From positions 62,001 to 126,000 of the forward strand of contig NZ_JAENIM010000042.1 in the NCBI RefSeq assembly GCF_016595495.1: a stretch of DNA of 64,000 nucleotides, in the 5' to 3' direction. This DNA is from Persicirhabdus sediminis (GTDB lineage: Bacteria > Verrucomicrobiota > Verrucomicrobiia > Verrucomicrobiales > Akkermansiaceae). Shown piece by piece: positions 1-8,805 of this stretch. The notes beneath the pieces are model-generated. The model was not told where the DNA came from, did no database searches, and saw only the letters and a list, made by a program, of their open reading frames with translations. Position 1 is the first letter of the stretch; every line of letters begins with the position of its first letter. The position numbers were made by a program, and so were the translations under genes.

Positions 1-1
1 T

Positions 2-484
2 GGGCCATTCAAAGGTGGCAAATATGGCCTTTGGGAAGCAGGCACATTAGTTCCTGGCGTGATCGAGTGGCCAGCCAAGATCAAAGCCGGCAGCACATCA
101 GCCGTGCCTACAGTACTAACTGACTACATGCCTACCGTCCTAGCAGCAGCTGGCATCCCAATGCCTAACGATCGCACATACGACGGCATCGACATCAACC
201 CTCTGCTAGAAGGTAAAATGACCGAACGCCCTGCGCCAATTCAATTTGCAGCTGGAGGCAGCCGCTCATTGATCAAAGGCAAATATAAGCTGTTCATCGA
301 GTCTAAGCGCAATGAGCAAAACATCATGCTATTCGACCTCGAGGCCGATCCGTATGAAGATAATAACATTGCCGCTAAGATGCCTGAGAAAGTTGAGAGC
401 ATGAAAGCAGAACTACTCAGCTGGTCAAAAGACGCCGAGGCCGACTACGAGCGCTCACTTTCCGAGTATAACGCAAAAAACTAG
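2..484 (+). CDS. Sulfatase, C-terminal part (5' end outside window)
   Basis: This is the last 160 residues of a sulfatase. The reading frame is open from base 2, so the start lies upstream of the window. The first residues (GPFKGGKYGLWEAG, then VPGVIEW) match the conserved central block of arylsulfatases of the alkaline phosphatase superfamily, usually written GPFRGGKG..EGG..VPGI..WP. They are followed by TDYMPTVLAAAGI, which is also typical, and by the C-terminal FDLEADPYEDNN element that closes many bacterial polysaccharide sulfatases. The catalytic formylglycine site (C/S-x-P-x-R) would lie in the missing N-terminal part, so the maturation type cannot be told. The substrate is probably a sulfated glycan, an inference from the glycan-active genes elsewhere in the window. 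The gene is convergent with gshF and their stop codons overlap in the sequence CTAG. Confidence 0.9.
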   Translation, partial: GPFKGGKYGLWEAGTLVPGVIEWPAKIKAGSTSAVPTVLTDYMPTVLAAAGIPMPNDRTYDGIDINPLLEGKMTERPAPIQFAAGGSRSLIKGKYKLFIESKRNEQNIMLFDLEADPYEDNNIAAKMPEKVESMKAELLSWSKDAEADYERSLSEYNAKN

Positions 485-2787
485 TACCCTAGGAAATCCA
501 TCATTTTCACATTCAGCTGGCGGTTTTTTCCCTGATAGGGGTGACAGTGAATGTGAATTGCTGGATTAAAATTCATCTCGATGATCGCATAGTTAGTCTC
601 ACTAGCTGGCTCATTGATATCGTCTATCATCATGTCCAGCCCGGTGATATTCACCCCCATCGCCGCAGCTGCACGCTCAGCAATTTCAAAATAGCTGGAG
701 TGAATATCATCAGTGAAGTCAATGCTGTCTCCACCAGTGCTGATGTTGGAGTTCTCTCGCAGATAGACTTTTTTATCAGCTGCAGGTACGCAGTGAAAAC
801 CTAATCCCTGGGCTTGCAAAAACATCTCCTCAGCTGGCCCAGCGGCAATTTTTTCTAGTGGTGTGCGGTAACCAACACCGCGCAGTGGGTCTAAATTCTT
901 TTCTTCTATCAGCTGAGAAATGGTGCTTTCTCCGTCGCCCAACACATTAGCAGGAACACGATGCAAGATGCCCTCCACCTTCCCATTGATAAGGAAAAAT
1001 CGGAATTCGCGGCCACTGATAAATGGCTCAACCAATACACTTTTATCTTCCGCAAAGGCCATTTCCAACGCCTGCTCGTAGTTCTGCCGGCTATCATTTT
1101 CCTTCAAAATTGATATGCCTAATCCAAAGTTTGTCGATTTGGGTTTCACCACAATTGCCTCACCTTGATAGATGGCAAAATCTACCTTAGCGCGAGCCAC
1201 ATCGTCATAGTCACCACCCTGCGGCACTCTGATACCCGCATCAGCTAACACCTTCTTGGTAACCACCTTATTCTCCATCATCAACACCGAGCTATAGGTA
1301 TCGTGTGATGTCTTAGTGGCCTGCTGCACGTATTCCACATGCCCAGCCTTTTCAAATTTCACAAAGTTCTCAGCCCGATCTATCAACTCAAATTTCACCC
1401 CACGCAAAACCGCCTCGCGCAACATCAACTGAGTGGAAAGTTCCATGTCCTGATAGGCATAAAAATTAAACCCCTGGGCCAAACTCTGAGCTCGAAAATC
1501 TTTAGCCCGCTGCAAGTTACTCGCCACGAATCCATGCTCGCGGATTTGCCTTTTTGTTAGCTCCAGCGGAGAAATTTGCCCGCCAGCTAGCTGGGCATGC
1601 AAATCAGCCAAGCTACTGCGGTATTCGCCAGCCAGCTCACCGTCATCGACGATCAAAGATTCTAACTCAGATAGAAAATCAACAACAAAGTCTTTTGCTC
1701 CATCGGCAAATGGCACGCCGTGATCATCTAGCAATTCACTATGAAACCCACAGCAAGCGGCGCGATATTGGTTTTGCACCGCCATCATTTGCTCGTCGGC
1801 GTCAAATTCCCTCGTCTCATCTTGCCCCATTGCCCACAGCATAAACAAATGCAAAAGGTGTAATGACTGCGGGCGAATGCCCACCTTTACACTTGGATCG
1901 AGGTCCAAAATCCTCAACTCCAAATGGGTCAGCTCTCCAGTCTTATGATCACACTTCAGGCGAATTGGGCTATAAAGTTCTTTTTCGTGAATCAACTTGC
2001 CCTGATCCACTAACGATCTAACTGAGCAATTGAGACCACTCTGGCTACTATAGTCCAAAATGAACTCTTCGTTGTTGCGGTAACCACACATGCTGGCTCG
2101 GATAGATACCGAATGCTCAGAGCCGCGGGCATCGCCACCGGTTTCAGGCATATCACAGCACATGCTCGCGTAGCTTTGGTGCGCGGCTGGAGCATTTCCT
2201 AACATCACCACCATCATCCAACGATAGCGCATCATATTGCGCAGTGCTCTCATGTACGCCCACGACTTAAACTCAGAAAAAGTTAGATCGTTCATCGCGA
2301 GGCGTTTTTGCATGCCACGAAGTAGCTGGTCCGACACACTGATATTCACATGAATGCCCGAAATCAGCTGCTTCCTTCTGCCATAGGTCTGTGCGAGAAA
2401 CTCACGGTACTCGGTGAGCGCGCGATGCTCGTCGTCAAATACTGCTAGAGGAATTTTGCTACCATCTTCAGGTAAGGCAGGCGGCATACTCTGAGGCCAC
2501 AGCAGCTCGTCAGTTAGATTCTCTACCACCACATCGTGGATCGTTTCCAAAAAACCTAATGCCTCACCCATGCTGCGCTGCGGAGGGGTAATCATTTCTA
2601 GCTGGCTCTCCGAAAAATCCACCGTGATGTAGGGATTGGCCAGCTTGTCGCCAAATGCCCTTGGATGTGGTGTGAGCGCCAAATTTCCAGCCTCATCAAC
2701 CCGCACGTGCTCCTTTTCCAGCCCGAATGCACCTTCTAGTAAATACGGCTGCGCCCACGGCTCAGCAAAAATTGATGACGACTTCAT
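481..2787 (-). CDS. gshF: Bifunctional glutamate-cysteine ligase / glutathione synthetase
   Basis: It makes glutathione in two ATP-dependent steps in the cytoplasm: gamma-glutamylcysteine from Glu and Cys, then addition of Gly. The N-terminal half (about 1-490) carries GshA-type sequence: FGLEKEHVRV near the start, DFSESQLEMITPP and the LLWPQSMPP block. The C-terminal part (about 500-768) is an ATP-grasp domain with VVVKPKSTNFGLGI and a late EMNFNPAIHIHCHP segment. A length near 768 residues is normal for GshF (GshAB). Two in-frame ATGs lie close together. An AGAAAGG ribosome-binding sequence sits only 1 base before the first (2793) but 7 bases before the second (2787), so the second is chosen. 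It is convergent with the sulfatase, whose stop it overlaps, and divergent from the DUF4870 gene. Confidence 0.95.
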   Translation of the reverse strand: MKSSSIFAEPWAQPYLLEGAFGLEKEHVRVDEAGNLALTPHPRAFGDKLANPYITVDFSESQLEMITPPQRSMGEALGFLETIHDVVVENLTDELLWPQSMPPALPEDGSKIPLAVFDDEHRALTEYREFLAQTYGRRKQLISGIHVNISVSDQLLRGMQKRLAMNDLTFSEFKSWAYMRALRNMMRYRWMMVVMLGNAPAAHQSYASMCCDMPETGGDARGSEHSVSIRASMCGYRNNEEFILDYSSQSGLNCSVRSLVDQGKLIHEKELYSPIRLKCDHKTGELTHLELRILDLDPSVKVGIRPQSLHLLHLFMLWAMGQDETREFDADEQMMAVQNQYRAACCGFHSELLDDHGVPFADGAKDFVVDFLSELESLIVDDGELAGEYRSSLADLHAQLAGGQISPLELTKRQIREHGFVASNLQRAKDFRAQSLAQGFNFYAYQDMELSTQLMLREAVLRGVKFELIDRAENFVKFEKAGHVEYVQQATKTSHDTYSSVLMMENKVVTKKVLADAGIRVPQGGDYDDVARAKVDFAIYQGEAIVVKPKSTNFGLGISILKENDSRQNYEQALEMAFAEDKSVLVEPFISGREFRFFLINGKVEGILHRVPANVLGDGESTISQLIEEKNLDPLRGVGYRTPLEKIAAGPAEEMFLQAQGLGFHCVPAADKKVYLRENSNISTGGDSIDFTDDIHSSYFEIAERAAAAMGVNITGLDMMIDDINEPASETNYAIIEMNFNPAIHIHCHPYQGKNRQLNVKMMDFLGY

Positions 2788-2879
2788 ATCCATACCTTTC
2801 TCTCATGAGAGGCAAATTTCAACGAATTGTTCCCCTGACAGCATAATTTATTGCCCTAGAGCAACTAAAATGGTCAACT

Positions 2880-3530
2880 ATGCCCATGAATAACGATGCA
2901 GACCCTTCGATTTCAGAGAGTTCAGACTCAAACATCCCAGAACCTCAAATCCCGAAACCGCAGATTCCAACTCCTCAAGTACCTACCCCTAGCGTGCCCA
3001 AACCTGAAGTTCCATTCAGTGCCACTAGCAAGCCAGCTGACAGTGCTGAGGACAGCCAGCTCGAAGCAGATTCATCAGCTCCAGCTACAGAGCCAGCTGA
3101 TTCTATCAACGAGCCAGAAACAGCCGAAAGCAAGCCTCCTAACATTCCAGAAAAACCAGCTGCCGCTGCGCCGCCAGAAATGCCGCAAACGCCAGCTAAC
3201 ACTGGCGAACCTAGCCCGCAAGATAGACAGCTGGCCATGCTGGCCCACCTCTCAGGCTTAGTCATCATGTTCCTTGGCCCCTTGCTCATCCCGCAGCTCA
3301 AGCCAGACATTCACCCGTACACTAACGAACACTGCAAAGAAGCGCTCAATTTCCAGCTAACCATATTAATTGCCTTTGTCGTTTCCTACATTGGTTTCTT
3401 CTTCTGCATTGGCGCCCTACTTCTACCAGCGGTCATTCTCATCGATATCATCTTCTGCATCATTGCTGCAATGAAGGCTAACGAAGGTCAGATGTATCGC
3501 TACCCAATGACCATTAGATTCATCAAGTAG
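2880..3530 (+). CDS. DUF4870-type membrane protein with proline-rich N-terminus
   Basis: 216 residues. Residues 1-115 are low complexity and rich in P, S, E and A. They include an iterated P-x-P-x-(I/V)-P pattern, probably an unstructured cytoplasmic tail. From about residue 117 it matches DUF4870: DRQLAMLAHLSGL, then a hydrophobic segment, the motif YTNEHCKEALNFQ (the usual form is H..EALNFQ), and two further membrane segments ending in a short polar tail. DUF4870 proteins are small membrane proteins related to the Tic20 fold; their molecular role is not settled. A second ATG two codons downstream is an alternative start. A strong terminator follows at 3546-3579. Confidence 0.85.
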   Translation: MPMNNDADPSISESSDSNIPEPQIPKPQIPTPQVPTPSVPKPEVPFSATSKPADSAEDSQLEADSSAPATEPADSINEPETAESKPPNIPEKPAAAAPPEMPQTPANTGEPSPQDRQLAMLAHLSGLVIMFLGPLLIPQLKPDIHPYTNEHCKEALNFQLTILIAFVVSYIGFFFCIGALLLPAVILIDIIFCIIAAMKANEGQMYRYPMTIRFIK

Positions 3531-3545
3531 ATCATTACTTTTCAA

Positions 3546-3579
3546 AAAAAGCGCGATGGATTGCTCCATCGCGCTTTTT
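3546..3579. terminator. Bidirectional Rho-independent terminator
   Basis: A perfect 15-bp stem (the core GCGCGATGGA pairs with TCCATCGCGC) with a 4-base loop TTGC. It is flanked by an A-run on the left and a T-run on the right, so it can stop transcripts from the DUF4870 gene (+) and from the old yellow enzyme gene (-), which converge here. Confidence 0.93.
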
Positions 3580-3597
3580 GTTTTCTAGCGAGAAAAT

Positions 3598-4653
3598 CTA
3601 TCGATTCATGGTTGGGTAATCCGTGTAACCTTTTGGTCCAGCTGCGTAGAAACGCTCTGGTTTGGCCTCGTTCAACTCGGCTCCAGCGGCAAATCGTTGC
3701 GCCAGATCAGGGTTGGCAATATAGGGAACACCAAAGGCTATAGCGTCTGCTTCACCAGATGATAGAGATTGATTGCCTAACTCGAAGGTGAACTTTTCGT
3801 TCGCAATGTAGACGCCACCAAACTTTTCTTTCAACTGCGGCCCCAACTCTGTTTTGCCATCATAATGCTCACGAGCACAGATAAAGGCGATGCCGCGCTC
3901 ACCCATTTGCTCGGCCACGTAGCTGAATGTTTCTAGTGGGTTATCGTCGCCCATATCGTGAGCGTCACAGCGTGGCGCAATGTGTAAACCAACGCGCTCC
4001 GCACCCCAAACAGAAATACAGGCGTCGACGACCTCTAACATCAAACGTGCACGATTTTCTAATGCCCCACCGTATTCATCATCACGCTGGTTGGTTGAAG
4101 TTTGCAGAAATTGATCTAGCAAATAACCGTTAGCGCCATGAACTTCCACGCCATCAAATCCAGCTAGCTTAGCATTTTCAGCGCCCTGACGGTAACATTC
4201 AACAATCTTTGGAATCTCGGCCAGCTCAAGCGCCCGTGGCGTTTCAAATGCCTTCTCTGGCCGCACCAGACTAACATGTCCAGCTGCTTGCACCGCACTT
4301 GGCGCCACTGGCAACTCACCATCTAGATAGATAGGGTCTGAGATGCGCCCGACATGCCACAGCTGGAGGAAAATTCTGCCACCAGCGGCATGCACTGCGT
4401 CAGAGACTAACTTCCAGCCAGCTACTTGCTCAGCCGACCAAATCCCTGGGGTATTAGGATATCCAACACCCTGCGGCGTTACGCTGCATGCCTCAGAAAT
4501 GATCAAGCCAGCGCCAGCTCGCTGCGCGTAGTATTCAGCCATCATCTCGTTAGCCACACGTCCTTCGCTGGCGCGGCAGCGCGTTAGCGGAGCCATGATG
4601 ATACGGTTAGGCAGCTCAAGCGCGCCAACTTTGATAGGATCAAGTAGTGTCAT
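3598..4653 (-). CDS. Old yellow enzyme family NADH:flavin oxidoreductase
   Basis: FMN-dependent ene-reductase of the OYE family; members reduce activated C=C bonds (2-cyclohexenone, N-ethylmaleimide, nitro-esters) with NAD(P)H. Family hallmarks are visible along about 351 residues: LPNRIIMAPLTRCRA near the N-terminus, GLIISEACSV, QLWHVGR, the catalytic/FMN block GVEVHGANGYLLDQFL, and STNQRDDEYGGALENRARL. The C-terminal half keeps the GDAIAFG-like phosphate-binding region (EADAIAFGVPYIANPDL). The start is placed at ATG 4653, which gives the normal family N-terminus; a GTG eight codons upstream (4677) is possible but neither has a clear ribosome-binding site. The physiological substrate cannot be told. 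Terminated by the shared hairpin at 3546-3579. Confidence 0.93.
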   Translation of the reverse strand: MTLLDPIKVGALELPNRIIMAPLTRCRASEGRVANEMMAEYYAQRAGAGLIISEACSVTPQGVGYPNTPGIWSAEQVAGWKLVSDAVHAAGGRIFLQLWHVGRISDPIYLDGELPVAPSAVQAAGHVSLVRPEKAFETPRALELAEIPKIVECYRQGAENAKLAGFDGVEVHGANGYLLDQFLQTSTNQRDDEYGGALENRARLMLEVVDACISVWGAERVGLHIAPRCDAHDMGDDNPLETFSYVAEQMGERGIAFICAREHYDGKTELGPQLKEKFGGVYIANEKFTFELGNQSLSSGEADAIAFGVPYIANPDLAQRFAAGAELNEAKPERFYAAGPKGYTDYPTMNR

Positions 4654-4725
4654 GATATTGTGATTATAAAATTTCACGCCAATAGAACACAGCTGGCGAA
4701 AAGGTCAAACCAGCTGGCTCCATAG

Positions 4726-5718
4726 TTATTTTTTCTCCACATCACCTGAATAGACACGCTGCCACTCAGATTTCATATCGACAACTACCCAGTCATTTTC
4801 TTTGGCAGCATCTAATGCCTTATCAAATTTACCTGAGCTGGATGGGTTTCTATCATAAGCGTACTCGCGCTCACCATCGGTATGTTTAACATAAAGACCA
4901 AAGCTAGGAGACTGACCGTCCGTGATCCACTGCATCATCGCCTGGTCACCATCGCTATTGCCAAAACAGGCAATCGGACGGCGGCCAATGAAGCGGTGAA
5001 TGCCAACAATCTTGCCTTCTTTATCATCATTGTGAGCAAGCTCAGGCTGCTTCACTAACACATACTTACCATCGCGCAGCTCAGCTTTGACATCGGTGTA
5101 AGAACCAATCACTTGTTCTGGCGGAATGCCATAAACTTCATTTGACCAAACTCGCATGAAATCTGCACCGCCACCAGAAACGATATAAACTTTGAAGTCA
5201 TTTTCGCGCAGGTAATCTAGCACCTCCAACATTGGCTGATAGGTGAGATCGGTATATTTGACCGCAAACTTAGGGTGCTGAGCTGAAGCCGCCCAGTTAG
5301 CTACGTTAGCAGCATACTCATCGGTAGTCATGCCACTGTGTGTGACTTTCAAAATCTCCATCAGCCCTTGTTTGCCGCCAGCTTTCACCTTAGCTAAATC
5401 ACCATCTATCACCGCTTTGATGATTTCACTTTTCTGCCACTCAGGATGATCCGCAGCTCGGCTCTTAATGTCGTCTATGGCGTAAAGCAGCTGGAATGGC
5501 AGTGGGTTTTCTGGCCACAATGTGCCGTCGTTATCAAACACGGCGATGCGGTCATAGGCCGGCACAAAGTCGTCTGATTTTTGATCTGTTACCTTGGTGA
5601 CAAACTCGATGATAGACTTTTTGCTAGGTGAGTCTTCAGTCCATGAAGGCAGCGAATCCGCTAGACTAGTAACTACTGAGGCTAGGGCAAATGTGGAGCT
5701 AATGAGGAATGATTTCAT
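4726..5718 (-). CDS. Secreted HAD-superfamily phosphatase
   Basis: 330 residues with a signal peptide (MKSFLISSTFALASVVTSLA). The HAD nucleophile motif FDNDGT is at about 61-66, with D62 as nucleophile and D64 as acid/base. Motif II lies in KVYIVSGGG, and the Mg-binding late motif is CFGNSDGDQAMMQW. The layout resembles phosphoserine-phosphatase-like HAD enzymes, but the export signal places it in the periplasm or at the surface, so a role in hydrolysing external phosphomonoesters is the likeliest inference. It is the last gene of a probable operon with the META/YbaY protein 27 bases upstream and the vWA protein before that. Confidence 0.88.
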   Translation of the reverse strand: MKSFLISSTFALASVVTSLADSLPSWTEDSPSKKSIIEFVTKVTDQKSDDFVPAYDRIAVFDNDGTLWPENPLPFQLLYAIDDIKSRAADHPEWQKSEIIKAVIDGDLAKVKAGGKQGLMEILKVTHSGMTTDEYAANVANWAASAQHPKFAVKYTDLTYQPMLEVLDYLRENDFKVYIVSGGGADFMRVWSNEVYGIPPEQVIGSYTDVKAELRDGKYVLVKQPELAHNDDKEGKIVGIHRFIGRRPIACFGNSDGDQAMMQWITDGQSPSFGLYVKHTDGEREYAYDRNPSSSGKFDKALDAAKENDWVVVDMKSEWQRVYSGDVEKK

Positions 5719-5745
5719 TGTAGGAGAGAATGTATTCTCCCCTAA

Positions 5746-6519
5746 CTATCTGGCAAGCTGCTTTAAAAGCAAGTTCACAGTTGAGCCATTTTCGTGTGTT
5801 AGCACGGGTGCCGCTGTGTCGCTGATGAATAACAAATTGCCGTCGAGCTCGATGCGAGCACGTACATTATAACGCATTGCTGGGTCAATTTTACTCGCAT
5901 CGTAGTTGAGCTCAAAGGCCATTGGAGGCGCTCCAGCAGCTTGTTCGATCTGGCTGATAACTGTGGCCGCCTTATCGGCGATAGAGACATCTTCGAGCAC
6001 CACTTTGAGAACTGCGCCAGCTGGCAGAGCAATGCGTTCACGGTAGCTTACTGTGCCCGTCACAGCTGGCATTTCAGCCTGATAGACTAGCAACTCAGCG
6101 GCAGAGTCATCTGACAAGACCAGCTGGTTAGCTTCGATTTTCCAGCTAGATACACGACCCAGCATCCCTGTATGTTGGCCCTCGATAGCCATCAGATGTT
6201 CAGGCCCCATCATGCGGGTGAGCATCAATGGGCCAAACTTAAGCTTCTGGCCGTCGAGCTCATAGGTGCCGCTAAAGCGGTTCACACCAGCTAGCCCGCC
6301 AAGGGTGGATTTTTCGGCATCAAAGAGGATTCTCGGAACGCGTGCCGGTTGGTCACCAGCCTGCAGGTCAATGGGCTCACCATTTATTTCCACCAGCTGC
6401 CATTGTGTGCCCTCTAGCGAAATAGCTGAGACCGCCTCCACCTTGTCTGAGTTCATTTCTTCAGCCATCAATATGCCACTAGTTAGTACCAGCGCACCGC
6501 ATAAAATCGATTTCATCAT
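5746..6519 (-). CDS. META-domain / YbaY-like fusion, exported
   Basis: About 257 residues from the chosen start (MMKSILCGALVLTSGILMAEE, a signal peptide). Residues about 35-150 match the META/HslJ domain: LEGTQWQLVEINGEP, then GLAGVNRFSGTYELDG, a small beta-domain linked to envelope stress and novobiocin resistance in E. coli HslJ. Residues about 155-257 match the YbaY family: VSYRERIALPAGAVLKVVLEDVS, then the FELNYD...YNVRARIE pattern. In E. coli these are separate envelope proteins; here they are joined in one chain. A longer reading frame begins at 6588 but would overlap the upstream vWA gene and put a polar stretch before the signal peptide, so the double ATG at 6519/6516 is preferred. 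No lipobox is visible. Confidence 0.85.
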   Translation of the reverse strand: MMKSILCGALVLTSGILMAEEMNSDKVEAVSAISLEGTQWQLVEINGEPIDLQAGDQPARVPRILFDAEKSTLGGLAGVNRFSGTYELDGQKLKFGPLMLTRMMGPEHLMAIEGQHTGMLGRVSSWKIEANQLVLSDDSAAELLVYQAEMPAVTGTVSYRERIALPAGAVLKVVLEDVSIADKAATVISQIEQAAGAPPMAFELNYDASKIDPAMRYNVRARIELDGNLLFISDTAAPVLTHENGSTVNLLLKQLAR

Positions 6520-6556
6520 GTGCCTACAGTAAGTGAATCTTAGTAAATGCAAACTG

Positions 6557-7762
6557 CTATTCTGCATCTTTATCAAATTTATACCCATGTGTTTCAGCCT
6601 GTTGTTTCACCGCGTCCACCACGGCATCACCTAATGTGTTAGCTTTATCCTCTTCCGCCATAGCTTTCATCTGCTCGGCGACAAACTTCTCACGCTCCTC
6701 ATTCAGCTGGCGTATTTTCTCTTGCACGGATTTTCTCTCTCCAGCCATTTTTGCAATCCATGCCTGACGTTCAGCTAAGTCCATCTTGCGCATTTCTTCT
6801 GGCAGTTCATCCTCTTTGATAGACTTCAACTCGAAACCCTCCTGCTGGCTGGCATCTACAAGATCCCAGGCAGAGTTAGAATAATTCAACGACGCCTTAG
6901 TCAAAGTTCTCTGCACTGCAGCGCCGCTCTCAGACAGCCTTTCAGCCTGCTGATCTTGGCGTAATTGCTGTGTCCTTTTATGTTTCGCTTGGCTGCCATA
7001 AGATAAATAGGTCTTATTGAGTGCGGCATTACATTTGAGGATTTCAGCATCCTGAGGAGCTTTGATATGCACCACCGCCTTGTCTTGATTGATAGACATG
7101 AATTTACCGCCACTCATTTCAGCGCCTTGTTTCCAGCCAGAACTAATGCCAACTGCTTCTGCTCCGCAGTGGATGGTATTGACGATGATTCCTTTTGCCG
7201 CAGCCCGCTCTACAGCATTCATCGGCTCAACTGGTCCCTGCGTGAAGGGTTCGTTGCCAGCTATGAAAATCGCTTTATAAACGTCAGCGGAGGCATCCCA
7301 TTTCAAATCCGAACTAGCGCGATCTATCACAGCTCCACAAAATTCAGCACCTCCATTAGTAGTCAGGCTAAATAAATCTTCACTGATTTGATCGAGGTCT
7401 CTACTAAGTGGCTGGATCTGACGCAACCAACGACCGTCCTTACTGAGCCCATCATTGCCATATTCGTAAAGCGCTACTTCAACAAAGGGAACCTTGCCAT
7501 CTTGGCTGGCATCATTGAAGACATTAACTACTTTCCACAGCTGGGTTTTAGCCTGAGCAATCAGACCGTCCATGCTGTTGCTGGTATCTAGCAAAATGGC
7601 GATTTGCACTTTGCTAGCTTGTTCAGCTGCTAGTGGCTTTCGCACGGTTTGCTGCTCAACTGCTCTATCACTAGCTGGCCGCGCTCCTTTTGCTTCAGCT
7701 GCCGTCACGCTGGCTAAACCAGCTAACAATGAGATCACACATAGATTGATTTTCTTTTTCAT
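6557..7762 (-). CDS. Exported von Willebrand factor A domain protein
   Basis: 401 residues with a signal peptide ending near AEA (about residue 24). A vWA domain spans about 50-240. Its metal-ion-dependent adhesion site is DTSNSMDG at about 59-66 (the DxSxS pattern), and the conserved threonine region is in LTTNGGAEFCGAVID. The C-terminal third is charged and helical (AERQAWIAKMAGERKSVQEKIRQ and onward) and probably a coiled coil. The role is likely metal-dependent protein binding in the periplasm, but the partner is unknown. It leads the probable operon vWA - META/YbaY - HAD, with 37 bases to the next start. Confidence 0.9.
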   Translation of the reverse strand: MKKKINLCVISLLAGLASVTAAEAKGARPASDRAVEQQTVRKPLAAEQASKVQIAILLDTSNSMDGLIAQAKTQLWKVVNVFNDASQDGKVPFVEVALYEYGNDGLSKDGRWLRQIQPLSRDLDQISEDLFSLTTNGGAEFCGAVIDRASSDLKWDASADVYKAIFIAGNEPFTQGPVEPMNAVERAAAKGIIVNTIHCGAEAVGISSGWKQGAEMSGGKFMSINQDKAVVHIKAPQDAEILKCNAALNKTYLSYGSQAKHKRTQQLRQDQQAERLSESGAAVQRTLTKASLNYSNSAWDLVDASQQEGFELKSIKEDELPEEMRKMDLAERQAWIAKMAGERKSVQEKIRQLNEEREKFVAEQMKAMAEEDKANTLGDAVVDAVKQQAETHGYKFDKDAE

Positions 7763-7852
7763 AACTTGTTCTTGGATTTACAAGATCAAGCTAAGTCAAA
7801 AATCAGCAGTGTTGTGTAAAGAGTCTGTAAAGGCCTCTCGCCGGCGAGATCT

Positions 7853-8290
7853 CTAGCGGTGGTAGGGTTCACCACGTTTGATGGTATGCACGCGGTAAAT
7901 TTGCTCCACTAACACCAATAGAGCTAACTCATGCATCATCGTCAGCGACGAGAGCCCCCAAATCATATCAGCGCGATCACGTAATGCCTGCGTATGGCCA
8001 TCTGATGCGCCTATCAGGTAGGCGACTCTCTTGGTGCCACGCATCTCCCATTTATTCACCCTGGTCACTAACTCACCGGTTGTGAGTGATTCACCACGCT
8101 CATCCATAGCGACACGGAGACAGCCCTCGCTTGCAGCTAACAAACGAGCTGAGACATCTTCACTGCTACCGTCTTTAATATGCTTGATTTCAAAGTTGCC
8201 GTAACGACGTAGCCGCTTCAAATACTCAGCAACTCCATCTTTGGCATAACTCAATGATGGTTTCCCGGCGGCGATGATCAAATGCTTCAC
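7853..8290 (-). CDS. rlmH: 23S rRNA (pseudouridine1915-N3)-methyltransferase RlmH
   Basis: 145 residues, the normal size for this SPOUT methyltransferase, which methylates pseudouridine 1915 in helix 69 of 23S rRNA using S-adenosylmethionine. The SAM-binding knot motif YLIGASDGH lies at about 91-99, and the C-terminus has the family signature [19 protein letters not shown]. Start ATG at 8290. A short GC-rich palindrome (7836-7849) follows the stop, but it has no T-run in the direction of transcription. Confidence 0.96.
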   Translation of the reverse strand: MKHLIIAAGKPSLSYAKDGVAEYLKRLRRYGNFEIKHIKDGSSEDVSARLLAASEGCLRVAMDERGESLTTGELVTRVNKWEMRGTKRVAYLIGASDGHTQALRDRADMIWGLSSLTMMHELALLVLVEQIYRVHTIKRGEPYHR

Positions 8291-8805
8291 GCGCTAAGTA
8301 TGACAATTTCTCCCCTGCTAGCCAGCCCAATTGCATTTCGCAATCTAACTAAGACTGTGGAAAATAGATGTCATATAATTAGATAACAGAAACAAAACAC
8401 TCGTTAGACAGTGTTTACGGCTCTTGCAAAACGTTATACTAAACCGATTATTGAATTTCACCCCAGCATCATAGCGATCAATATAATGTATATCGATTCC
8501 ACATTGGACCGACAAAAGTACATTATATAGCACTCTTTCATCTTTAGTTAAGATTTCTAAATATTATAAAATAACTCGGTCAAAACACTACACAAGTGTT
8601 TGATACGACTACCGAAATATGATTTACTTAGGCACTTTCATACCTCTAATTAGATATTAATTCACAGTCCTTGGGATTGTTAATTCCCCCCCTCCTCCTA
8701 GCTAGTCACTGGGAGTACAAGTGCAACTCGGTTTCCAGCTGCGCTACACACACATACTGCCGATATAAAGGTATTTATTTCACGAAAAACACAACTAGCA
8801 AACCA
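8291..8805. other. Intergenic region upstream of the giant surface protein
   Basis: 515 bases without a convincing gene. It is AT-rich compared with its surroundings. A short open frame of 62 codons on the minus strand (8345-8533) has no recognisable features. The frame of the giant gene stays open upstream to 8671, but those residues (Cys-rich, irregular) precede a good signal peptide and are treated as leader DNA. A promoter for the giant gene must lie here, but no single -35/-10 pair stands out. Confidence 0.5.

Noticed and set aside
7836-7849. Palindrome after rlmH as a terminator
   Set aside because: No T-tract follows on the minus strand; it may be chance.
8345-8533. 62-codon minus-strand open frame upstream of the giant gene
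   Set aside because: AT-rich, no ribosome-binding site and no recognisable features.
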